The position numbers were made by a program, and so were the translations under genes. Positions 20,236 to 27,358 of a DNA stretch of 64,000 bases are shown here, in pieces (positions within the stretch are counted from its first letter, which is position 1; each line of letters begins with the position of its first letter). A model generated the notes under the pieces. The model saw only the letters and a list, made by a program, of their open reading frames with translations. It ran no database searches and had not been told where the DNA came from. Location of the stretch: positions 3,348,001 through 3,412,000 of the forward strand of contig NZ_CP129121.1 in NCBI RefSeq assembly GCF_030406665.1, read 5' to 3'. Source of the DNA: Halomonas halophila. Lineage in GTDB: Bacteria; Pseudomonadota; Gammaproteobacteria; Pseudomonadales; Halomonadaceae.

Positions 20236-20334
20236 CACCCAGTGCTGACGGGATATCACGTATAGAACCTAGCTTGCCTGGGGCGTGACCCGCTGCGATA
20301 TGATGAGTCCTCCACCGCCGGACGCGAGCCCCGC

Positions 20335-21078
20335 ATGGCCGACCATCTTCCGCCCATCCCCGAATGCCCCGAACCCGACTGGGCCGCCGTCGAGCGCCGA
20401 CCGACCCTCGAATGCGACGAGCCGCTGGTGCCGGTCAGCCTGGCGCCCGCGCCGCTTCGTGCCTATCCCGTCTACGCCCGGCTCGGCATTCCCGGCGCCG
20501 TCCACGAATGCTACGTGCGCGAGGGCGTCTATCGCCGGCTGCTGGCGGTGGCCCGCGCCCTGCCCGAGGGGCTCAGCCTGCTGGTGCTGGACGGCTGGCG
20601 GCCCTGGCGGGTGCAGCAGTACCTCTTCGACACGCTGCAGGAGACGATTCAGGCACGCCATCCGGAGCTCGATGCCGAGGCCCTGGCGGCGCGCACCCGG
20701 GAATTCGTCGCCCTGCCGAGCCAGTCGCCGGAGGCGCCGAGCCCGCACCTGACCGGCGGCGCCGTGGATGTCACCCTGTGCGATGCCGACGGCCTGCCGC
20801 TGGACATGGGCACGCTGTTCGACGAGGCCGTGCCGGCCTCGCACAGCGCCGCCCTGGAACGCCGGGACGCGCCCGACGATGCCCAACGCCGTGCCCGCGA
20901 CCATCGCCGCCTGCTGTATCACGCCATGGCCGCCGAGGGTTTCACCAACCTGCCGAGTGAGTGGTGGCACTTCGACCTCGGCGACCCGCTGTGGGCCCAC
21001 TACGGCGACCATCCCGCCGCCCGCTACGGCCCCACCCGACCGATGACGCTGGAGAGCCGCTGGCGGCGCGGCGTCTAG
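20335..21078 (+). CDS. D-alanyl-D-alanine dipeptidase, VanX/DdpX type (peptidase M15D)
   Basis: A 247-residue zinc peptidase that should cleave D-Ala-D-Ala, probably for peptidoglycan dipeptide recycling. The metal and catalytic residues are visible: SPHLTGGAVDV (His 138, Asp 145) and SEWWHFD (Glu 209, His 212), plus LLVLDGWRPWRVQ upstream. There is no signal peptide, so it acts in the cytoplasm like DdpX. No vanA or vanH gene is near, so this is not a glycopeptide-resistance cluster. It stands alone, about 90 bp before the convergent gap gene. Confidence 0.88.
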   Translation: MADHLPPIPECPEPDWAAVERRPTLECDEPLVPVSLAPAPLRAYPVYARLGIPGAVHECYVREGVYRRLLAVARALPEGLSLLVLDGWRPWRVQQYLFDTLQETIQARHPELDAEALAARTREFVALPSQSPEAPSPHLTGGAVDVTLCDADGLPLDMGTLFDEAVPASHSAALERRDAPDDAQRRARDHRRLLYHAMAAEGFTNLPSEWWHFDLGDPLWAHYGDHPAARYGPTRPMTLESRWRRGV

Positions 21079-21168
21079 CGCGACCTCATTTTCTCATGGC
21101 CAGACACGGCGACGCCGGGCCACTCGCGTGGCCCGGCGTCGCTCGGTTCGGCGCTTCTGCTGGAGGAA

Positions 21169-22173
21169 TCAGGCCGTGGCGTGCATCGCCAGGGCGGTAT
21201 CCAGCATGCGGTTGGAGAAGCCCCACTCGTTGTCGTACCAGGCCATGACCTTCACCAGGCGACCGTTGGTCACGCGGGTGTGGTTGCTGTCGAAGGTGGA
21301 GGAGTTGGCGTCATGATTGAAGTCGATGGACACCAGCGGCTGGGCGTTGACCGCCAGCACCGGCGACGCCTGGGCCGCCTCGGCGACGATGGCGTTGATC
21401 TCTTCCCTGGTGGTGTCGCGACCCGCGGTGAAGGTCAGGTCCACCAGCGAGACGTTGATCACCGGCACGCGCACCGCCAGGCCGTCGAGCTTGCCATCCA
21501 GCTCCGGCAGCACCAGCCCCACCGCCGCGGCGGCACCGGTCTTGGTCGGAATCATGGAGTGCGTGGCGCTGCGGGCCCGGTAGGGGTCCGTGTGGTAGAC
21601 GTCGGACAGGTTCTGGTCGTTGGTGTAGGCGTGCACCGTGGTCATCAGGCCGTTCTCGATGCCCACCGTCTCGTTCAGCACCTTGGCCACCGGGGCCAGG
21701 CAGTTGGTGGTGCAGGAGGCGTTGGACACCACCTTGTGCTCGGCGGTCAGCACGTCCTCGTTGACGCCGAAGACCACGGTGGCATCGGCGTCCGGGCTCG
21801 GCGCGGACACCAGCACGCGGCCGGCGCCGGCCTCGAGGTGCTTGCCGGCATCGGCACGCTTGGTGAACAGGCCGGTGCACTCCATCACCAGGTCCACGCC
21901 CAGGCGCTCCCAGGGCAGCTGGGCCGGGTCGCGCTCGGAGCGGATCTCGATGCGATCGCCGTCGACCGTCAGGCTGCTCTCGTCGTGGGAGACCTCGAAC
22001 GGGAAGTGGCCGTGCACGGTGTCGTGGCGCAGCAGGTGGGCGTTGAGGGCCGGATCGCCCAGGTCGTTGATGGCGACGACCTGCACCCGGTCGCGATAGC
22101 CACCCTCGTACAGGGCACGAAACACGTTGCGACCGATACGACCGAAACCGTTGATGGCGATCTTGAGCGTCAT
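21169..22173 (-). CDS. gap: Glyceraldehyde-3-phosphate dehydrogenase, type I
   Basis: This 334-residue enzyme oxidises glyceraldehyde-3-phosphate to 1,3-bisphosphoglycerate. It has the Rossmann motif INGFGRIGR, NAD-binding INDLGD, the active-site block SNASCTTNCLAPV (Cys 154), HAYTNDQNL and the C-terminal AWYDNEWGFSNRM. The sequence is closest to pseudomonad Gap rather than to Epd. It diverges from pyk, so lower-glycolysis genes share one control region. Confidence 0.96.
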   Translation of the reverse strand: MTLKIAINGFGRIGRNVFRALYEGGYRDRVQVVAINDLGDPALNAHLLRHDTVHGHFPFEVSHDESSLTVDGDRIEIRSERDPAQLPWERLGVDLVMECTGLFTKRADAGKHLEAGAGRVLVSAPSPDADATVVFGVNEDVLTAEHKVVSNASCTTNCLAPVAKVLNETVGIENGLMTTVHAYTNDQNLSDVYHTDPYRARSATHSMIPTKTGAAAAVGLVLPELDGKLDGLAVRVPVINVSLVDLTFTAGRDTTREEINAIVAEAAQASPVLAVNAQPLVSIDFNHDANSSTFDSNHTRVTNGRLVKVMAWYDNEWGFSNRMLDTALAMHATA

Positions 22174-22322
22174 GGCGTGATCCTCTCGAAACCAGTTGCC
22201 GACTTGTCAGGTGGGAGCGTGTCGAACCAGGGCAGGCGGCGGGCAGAGGCGCCTGCCGTCTCGTGGGCGGCTCGAAGGCTCGTCATGCCTCCAATGTGGA
22301 TCAGGATGACGCCCGAGACAAG

Positions 22323-22343
22323 TTGTTTTTAGTAATTTTACAA
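22323..22343. promoter_or_regulatory. HexR-like operator between gap and pyk
   Basis: TTTAGTAATTTTACA (22328-22342) matches 12 of 15 bases of the HexR-type site TGTAGTAAAATTACA and sits inside a longer TTGT...ACAA inverted repeat. HexR is known to control gap, pyk, edd and zwf in gammaproteobacteria. The site is the most AT-rich spot in the 369-bp gap-pyk divergent region. Confidence 0.5.
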
Positions 22344-22386
22344 CACAGATCCCCTCGCCACCCCTACGCCCCCCGGTTAGAATCGC

Positions 22387-22402
22387 GAAACCAAAGGGTT
22401 TC
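22387..22402. promoter_or_regulatory. GAAACC-AAAG-GGTTTC inverted repeat
   Basis: Perfect 6-bp arms with a 4-bp centre in the gap-pyk divergent region. The arms resemble LacI-family half-sites (Cra and PtxS sites use GAAAC), but the spacing differs from those, so the binding protein is unknown. Apart from this and the HexR-like site I see nothing definite in 22174-22542. Confidence 0.4.
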
Positions 22403-22542
22403 AATGAAGAAAGCCGCAACACGGCGCCTCGGGCTCGACTTTCGTCGCGGACGCTTTGTTTCGTAATATCACCACTACTACGCTATCTTGACCCTTTCAC
22501 TTCTCGCCTCGCCGCAACGGCCGCGCCCACAGGAGAACCGGC

Positions 22543-24009
22543 ATGTCTGATCGCCCCACCCCCCTCCGCCGCACCAAGATCGTCGCCACCCTCGGCCCCG
22601 CCAGCGACCGGGAGGGCGTGCTGGAGCAGATGATCGCCGCCGGCGTCGACGTGGTGCGCCTCAACTTCTCCCACGGCGCCGCCGACGACCATCGCCGCCG
22701 TTTGAGTGCGGTGCGCGAGATCGCCGCCCGCCAGGGCCGAAGCGTCGCCGCCCTCGGCGACCTGCAGGGGCCCAAGATCCGCATCGCCCGCTTCACCGAG
22801 GGCAAGGTCGTGCTGGAGGAAGGCGCACCCTTCGTCATCGACGTGGCCCTCGAAGGCCAGGCCGGTGACGCCAGCCGCGTCGGCTGCGACTATCGCGAGC
22901 TGGCCGACGACGTCACCGCCGGCGACCGCCTGCTGCTCGACGACGGCCGGGTGGTGCTCGACGTCGAACGCGTCGACGGCAGCGCCATCCACACCACCGT
23001 GGCGGTGGGCGGCGAGCTGTCCAACAACAAGGGCATCAACAAGCAGGGCGGCGGCCTCTCCGCCCCGGCGCTGACCGACAAGGACCGCGCCGATCTGGAG
23101 ACCGCCATGGCCATCGGCGTCGACTACCTGGCCGTGTCCTTCCCGCGCAGCGCCGCGGACATGCAGGAGGCGCGGGACCTGCTGGGCGAGGCCGGCCGCG
23201 ACATCGGCCTGGTGGCCAAGCTCGAGCGCGCCGAGGCGGTGGCCGACGACACCACCCTCGACGGCATCATCGAGGCCAGCGAGGCGGTGATGGTGGCTCG
23301 CGGCGATCTCGGCGTGGAGATCGGCGACGAGACGCTGATCGGTACCCAGAAGCGCATCATCAAGCACGCCCGCAGCCTCAACCGCGCGGTGATCACCGCC
23401 ACCCAGATGATGGAGTCGATGATCGACTCGCCCTTGCCGACCCGCGCCGAGGTGTTCGACGTGGCCAACGCCGTGCTCGACGCCACCGACGCGGTGATGC
23501 TTTCCGCCGAGACCGCCGCCGGCGACTTCCCGGTGGAGACCGTGGAGGCCATGGCCCGGGTGTGCCTGGGCGCCGAGCGCGAGCGAATCGCCCAGTCCTC
23601 CGGCCACCGCATCCACGAGGGCTTCTCGCAGATCGACGAGACCATCGCCCTGTCGGCGATGTATGCCGCCAACCACCTGGAAGGCGTGGCCGCCATCGCC
23701 TGCATGACCTCGACCGGCTATACGCCGCTGATCGCCTCGCGCATCCGCTCCGGGCTGCCGATCGTCGGGCTGGCGCACAGCCCCGTCGCCCAGCGGCGCA
23801 TGGCGCTGTATCGTGGGGTGATCTCGCTGCCCTTCGACACCAGCGAGATGTCGGCCGACGAGCTCAACGACCAGGCCCTGGCCCGGGTGGTGGCTCAGGG
23901 CATCGCCGCCCAGGGGGATCACGTGATCCTCACCCGCGGCGATCACATGAACGCCCACGGCGGCACCAATACCCTGAGGATTCTCGAGGTGGAAGCCCAG
24001 CATGAATGA
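22543..24009 (+). CDS. pyk: Pyruvate kinase
   Basis: This 488-residue enzyme makes pyruvate and ATP from phosphoenolpyruvate. It starts MSDRPTPLRRTKIVATLGPAS, followed by VRLNFSHG, the B domain, the signature GDLGVEIGDE, ITATQMMESM and a C-terminal allosteric domain. Its last 8 bp overlap the mgsA start, so the two genes are co-translated, and pgi follows. It resembles PykA more than PykF. Confidence 0.97.
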   Translation: MSDRPTPLRRTKIVATLGPASDREGVLEQMIAAGVDVVRLNFSHGAADDHRRRLSAVREIAARQGRSVAALGDLQGPKIRIARFTEGKVVLEEGAPFVIDVALEGQAGDASRVGCDYRELADDVTAGDRLLLDDGRVVLDVERVDGSAIHTTVAVGGELSNNKGINKQGGGLSAPALTDKDRADLETAMAIGVDYLAVSFPRSAADMQEARDLLGEAGRDIGLVAKLERAEAVADDTTLDGIIEASEAVMVARGDLGVEIGDETLIGTQKRIIKHARSLNRAVITATQMMESMIDSPLPTRAEVFDVANAVLDATDAVMLSAETAAGDFPVETVEAMARVCLGAERERIAQSSGHRIHEGFSQIDETIALSAMYAANHLEGVAAIACMTSTGYTPLIASRIRSGLPIVGLAHSPVAQRRMALYRGVISLPFDTSEMSADELNDQALARVVAQGIAAQGDHVILTRGDHMNAHGGTNTLRILEVEAQHE

Positions 24010-24478
24010 GACACGCCCGCGGCGGGACATCCGCCGCACCCTGCCGGCCCGCAAGCGCATCGCGCTGATCGCCCACGACGGCAAGAAGCCGGAGATGCTG
24101 GCCTGGGCCAAGCGCTGGCGGGAGACCCTGGCCCGCCACGAACTGGTCGGCACCGGCACCACCGCGACTCGTCTCGCCCGGCAGCTGGGGCTCGAGATCG
24201 AGCCGCTGATGAGCGGGCCGCTGGGCGGGGATCAGCAGATCGGCGCGCGCATCGCCGAACAGGGCCTCGACCTGCTGGTGTTCTTCTGGGACCCCTTCGC
24301 GCCCCAGCCCCACGATCCCGACGTCAAGGCGCTGCTGCGCCTGGCCGCGCTGTGGAACGTGCCGGTGGCCTGCAACCCGGCCAGTGCGGACTTCCTGCTC
24401 AGCTCGCCCTCGCTCGACCGCGACGTCGAGATCGACATCCCCGATGCCGGCGGCTGGATCTCCACGCGCACCGACTAA
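24002..24478 (+). CDS. mgsA: Methylglyoxal synthase
   Basis: MgsA converts dihydroxyacetone phosphate to methylglyoxal and phosphate, a glycolytic bypass used when phosphate is short or sugar phosphates accumulate. The 158-residue protein has LPARKRIALIAHDGKK, GTGTTATRLARQLG, the active-site SGPLGGDQQIGA and FFWDPFAPQPHDPDVKALLRL. It overlaps pyk by 8 bp and precedes pgi by 48 bp. The C-terminus, after LSSPSLDRDVEIDIPDAGG, is of normal length. Confidence 0.96.
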   Translation: MNETRPRRDIRRTLPARKRIALIAHDGKKPEMLAWAKRWRETLARHELVGTGTTATRLARQLGLEIEPLMSGPLGGDQQIGARIAEQGLDLLVFFWDPFAPQPHDPDVKALLRLAALWNVPVACNPASADFLLSSPSLDRDVEIDIPDAGGWISTRTD

Positions 24479-24526
24479 TCGCCGCCAAGAAGCGACACGA
24501 GAACGACCACAACGAGGACACCTTGC

Positions 24527-26194
24527 ATGTTTCAGCTCACCCGCAGCGTCACCTGGCAGGCCCTGAAGCGTCTGCATGCCGACACGGCCCATGATCGCAT
24601 CGCCGACTACTTCACCGCCGATCCGCAGCGCTTCGACAAGATGAGCCTGCGCGTCGGCGGCCTGTTCCTCGACTACTCCAAGCACCACATCTCGGCGGCG
24701 GTGCTGGAGAAGCTGCTCGAGCTGGTCGATCACTCGGCGCTGGTCCAGCGCCGCGCCCAGATGTTCTCCGGCGACATCATCAACGTCACCGAGGACCGCC
24801 CGGTGCTGCACACCGCGCTGCGCAACGTCGGCGAAGGGCCGCTGATGGTCGACGGCCAGGACGTGATGCCGGAGATCCAGCGCACCCGCGAGCAGATCCG
24901 GCGCTTCTCCGAGGCGGTACGCAGCGGCGAGTGGAAGGGCTACAGCGGCGAGCGCATCAAGGACGTGGTCAACATCGGCATCGGCGGCTCGGACCTGGGC
25001 CCCAACATGGCCTGCCGCGCGCTGCTCAAGTACCGCCACCCGGAGCTCAACTTCCACTTCGTCTCCAACGTCGACGGCGCCCACATCCAGAAGGTGCTCA
25101 GCGGTCTCGATCCGGCCACCACGCTGTTCATCGTCTCCACCAAGACCTTCTCCACCCAGGAGACGCTGCTCAACGCCAAGACCGCGCGGCGCTGGTTCCT
25201 TGAGCACGCCGGCGAGGACGCCGACGTGGGCGCGCACTTCGTCGCCGCCTCCACCAACCGCAAGGCGGCGATGGCGTTCGGCATCCGCGAGGAGAACGTC
25301 TTCGAATTCTGGGCCTGGGTCGGCGGGCGCTACTCCATGTGGTCGTCGATCGGCCTGCCGATCGCCCTGGCCGTAGGCTTCGAGGGCTTCATGGAGATGC
25401 TCGAAGGCGCCTACGAGATGGACCAGCACTTCCTGAACGCGCCCCACGACGCCAACATGCCGGTGCTGATGGCGCTGATCGGGATCTGGTACATCAACTT
25501 CGCCGGCGCCGAGACCCACGCCATCGTGCCCTACGATCAGGCGCTGCATCAGCTGCCGTCCTTCCTGCAGCAGCTCGACATGGAGTCCAACGGCAAGTCG
25601 GTGGACATCTTCGGGCATCCGGTCGACTACAAGACCGGGCCGATCGTCTGGGGCCAGACCGGCTCCAACGGCCAGCACGCCTTCTTCCAGCTGCTGCACC
25701 AGGGCACCCGCTACGTGCCGATCGACTTCATCGCCTCGCTCAAGCCCGAGCCCGGCATGGAGGACCACCACTTCGCGCTGCTGACCAACATGCTGGCCCA
25801 GGCCAACGCCTTCATGGAGGGCAGCCAGAAGGGCAGCGACCTGGACCCCTACAGCTGCCCGGGCAACCGCCCCTCCAGCACCCTGCTGCTCGACGAGCTG
25901 ACGCCGAAGAACCTCGGCGCGCTGATCGCCCTGTACGAGCACAAGGTCTTCGTCCAGGGGGTGATCTGGAACATCAACTCCTTCGACCAGTGGGGCGTGC
26001 AGCTGGGCAAGCGCATCGCCGGCGAGATCAGCGAGCGCATCGACGAGCACAGCCAGGACTTCGACGGCTCCACCCAGGGCCTGCTGACCCTGGTGCGCGA
26101 GCACTTCCCGAGCCAGAAGCGCCAGGCCGACGCCGGCGAGGCCCCCAAGGCCAAGCCGGAACCGAAACCCAAGCGCAACAAGGCCTCGAGCTGA
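24527..26194 (+). CDS. pgi: Glucose-6-phosphate isomerase
   Basis: Pgi interconverts glucose-6-phosphate and fructose-6-phosphate. The 555-residue protein has both family signatures, in VSTKTFSTQETLLNA and GVIWNINSFDQWGVQLGK, plus the phosphate-binding GIGGSDLGP. It ends in a charged KAKPEPKPKRNKASS tail. It is the last gene of the pyk-mgsA-pgi group. Confidence 0.97.
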   Translation: MFQLTRSVTWQALKRLHADTAHDRIADYFTADPQRFDKMSLRVGGLFLDYSKHHISAAVLEKLLELVDHSALVQRRAQMFSGDIINVTEDRPVLHTALRNVGEGPLMVDGQDVMPEIQRTREQIRRFSEAVRSGEWKGYSGERIKDVVNIGIGGSDLGPNMACRALLKYRHPELNFHFVSNVDGAHIQKVLSGLDPATTLFIVSTKTFSTQETLLNAKTARRWFLEHAGEDADVGAHFVAASTNRKAAMAFGIREENVFEFWAWVGGRYSMWSSIGLPIALAVGFEGFMEMLEGAYEMDQHFLNAPHDANMPVLMALIGIWYINFAGAETHAIVPYDQALHQLPSFLQQLDMESNGKSVDIFGHPVDYKTGPIVWGQTGSNGQHAFFQLLHQGTRYVPIDFIASLKPEPGMEDHHFALLTNMLAQANAFMEGSQKGSDLDPYSCPGNRPSSTLLLDELTPKNLGALIALYEHKVFVQGVIWNINSFDQWGVQLGKRIAGEISERIDEHSQDFDGSTQGLLTLVREHFPSQKRQADAGEAPKAKPEPKPKRNKASS

Positions 26195-26216
26195 TGCCGC
26201 GATGAACCGAAGCAGG

Positions 26217-26318
26217 GCTTCGGGCGCTTATGATCCTCAGACATGGGGCGAACGCCGGTGACCTGAGGCGTTGCTTCGGGCGCCTATAACCTCAGACGCG
26301 GGGGGCGGGCGCCTATAA
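26217..26318 (+). repeat. Short degenerate tandem repeat after pgi
   Basis: GCTTCGGGCGCTTATGATCC (from 26217) recurs as GCTTCGGGCGCCTATAACC (from 26273), each followed by CTCAGACnnGGGG; a third partial GGGCGCCTATAA ends near 26318. Period is about 56 bp. It fills the gap between pgi and the convergent crcB gene, reaching into the latter's last codons. Confidence 0.6.
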
Positions 26319-26702
26319 AGCGCCGCGCCCGACCCGCTGCCCCCACCAGGCGGCGCCCAGCCACAGCGGCACGCTGCCGACGCCATAGGCCAGCGCCAGC
26401 CCGGGGCGCGACGTCTCCAGCAGATAGAGCGTCTCCAGGCCGAACAGCGAGAAGGTGGTGAAACCGCCGCAGAAGCCGGCCACCAGGAAGGGCTGCCAGC
26501 GGGCAGCATGGCCGGTGAGGCGGCGGGCCGCCCGGGCGGCGAAGGCGGCGATCAGCCAGGAGCCGATCAGGTTGACCGCCAGCGTCCCCCACAGGAAGGC
26601 GCTGCCCAGCGCCTGCATCACGCCGAGCCCCACCAGATGGCGCGCCAGCGCCCCCAGACCACTGCCGAGCCCTACCGCCAGATAGCTCCGCCAGCCCGTC
26701 AT
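26313..26702 (-). CDS. crcB: Fluoride exporter CrcB/Fluc, second subunit gene
   Basis: A 129-residue four-span membrane protein with the CrcB blocks GLGALARHLVG, FLWGTLAVNLIGSWLIA and FLVAGFCGGFTTFSLFGLET. Fluc channels are dual-topology dimers that let fluoride leak out of the cytoplasm. The gene overlaps the preceding crcB by 4 bp (ATGA); paired crcB genes usually encode a heterodimer of opposite orientation. The start is at MTGWRSYLAVG. Confidence 0.93.
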   Translation of the reverse strand: MTGWRSYLAVGLGSGLGALARHLVGLGVMQALGSAFLWGTLAVNLIGSWLIAAFAARAARRLTGHAARWQPFLVAGFCGGFTTFSLFGLETLYLLETSRPGLALAYGVGSVPLWLGAAWWGQRVGRGAL

Positions 26703-27085
26703 GCGCCGCCTCCGGCCAGCCACCAGCCCAGCGCCGCAGCGGCCACGCCCGCGATCAGGGTGACCAGCACGTTGACCGCGGCCGGGCCGGGGCGCCCTTC
26801 CTGCCACAGGGTCAGGGTCTGCAGGCTGAAGGACGACACCGTGGTGAAGCCGCCCAGCCCGCCGACCGCCAGCAGCGACCAGGCGGGCGATGCCGTCATC
26901 GGCCAGCCCAGCGCCGGCGCCAGGGCGCCGATCGCCAGACAGCCCAGCACGTTCACCGCCAGGGTGCCCCAGGGGAAACCGCGCCCCAGCCAGCGTGCCG
27001 CCAGCTCGCCCACCGCCAGACGGGCCATGCCGCCCAGCGCGCCTCCCATCGCCACCAGGCCCAGCCCCAGGATACCGACGCTCAT
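26699..27085 (-). CDS. crcB: Fluoride exporter CrcB/Fluc, first subunit gene
   Basis: A 128-residue four-span protein with GGALGGMARLAVGE, FPWGTLAVNVLGCLAIGAL and LLAVGGLGGFTTVSSFSLQTL, which holds the channel's conserved Thr and Phe residues. With the overlapping second crcB it should form the fluoride channel. A terminator-like hairpin lies 55 nt upstream in its leader. Confidence 0.93.
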   Translation of the reverse strand: MSVGILGLGLVAMGGALGGMARLAVGELAARWLGRGFPWGTLAVNVLGCLAIGALAPALGWPMTASPAWSLLAVGGLGGFTTVSSFSLQTLTLWQEGRPGPAAVNVLVTLIAGVAAAALGWWLAGGGA

Positions 27086-27139
27086 GGTGCGTCTCCGCGT
27101 GAATTCGCGACCATGCTAGCCGAGCCGAGAAGGCACCAC

Positions 27140-27168
27140 AAAAAACGCCACCCCGGGGAGGGATGGCG
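27140..27168 (-). terminator. Terminator-like hairpin in the crcB leader
   Basis: On the minus strand CGCCATCCC (27168-27160), 5-nt loop, GGGGTGGCG (27154-27146), one G-U pair, then TTTTTT (27145-27140). No minus-strand gene lies upstream that it could terminate, since the next upstream gene is on the plus strand. It therefore sits in the crcB 5' leader and looks like an expression platform. Confidence 0.7.
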
Positions 27169-27358
27169 CAACGTCATGCTTGCTTGCAGGAAACGTCGCC
27201 GTTCAGGCTTGAAGACCAAGGTGACACAATATTCGACATATGTACAACTCTCGTACACCATTGTAATACCGCCGAGACTCGACGCCTTTCCCCCAGACTG
27301 GGAAGATGCCGACTATTGCCATGCTTCACACCCACGCCACGACAAGGAGGCCCATCGC

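Noticed and set aside
19905..20288. 127-codon frame across the tmRNA end and its repeats, and an overlapping 111-codon frame
   Set aside because: Pro/Arg-rich translation of tRNA-like and terminator sequence, a known annotation artefact.
20335..21078. VanX-type vancomycin resistance determinant
   Set aside because: The fold matches, but no vanA, vanH or regulatory genes are present; cell-wall dipeptide recycling is the simpler reading.
27140..27300. Classic fluoride riboswitch upstream of crcB
   Set aside because: The conserved aptamer segments could not be aligned by eye; only the terminator part is supported.
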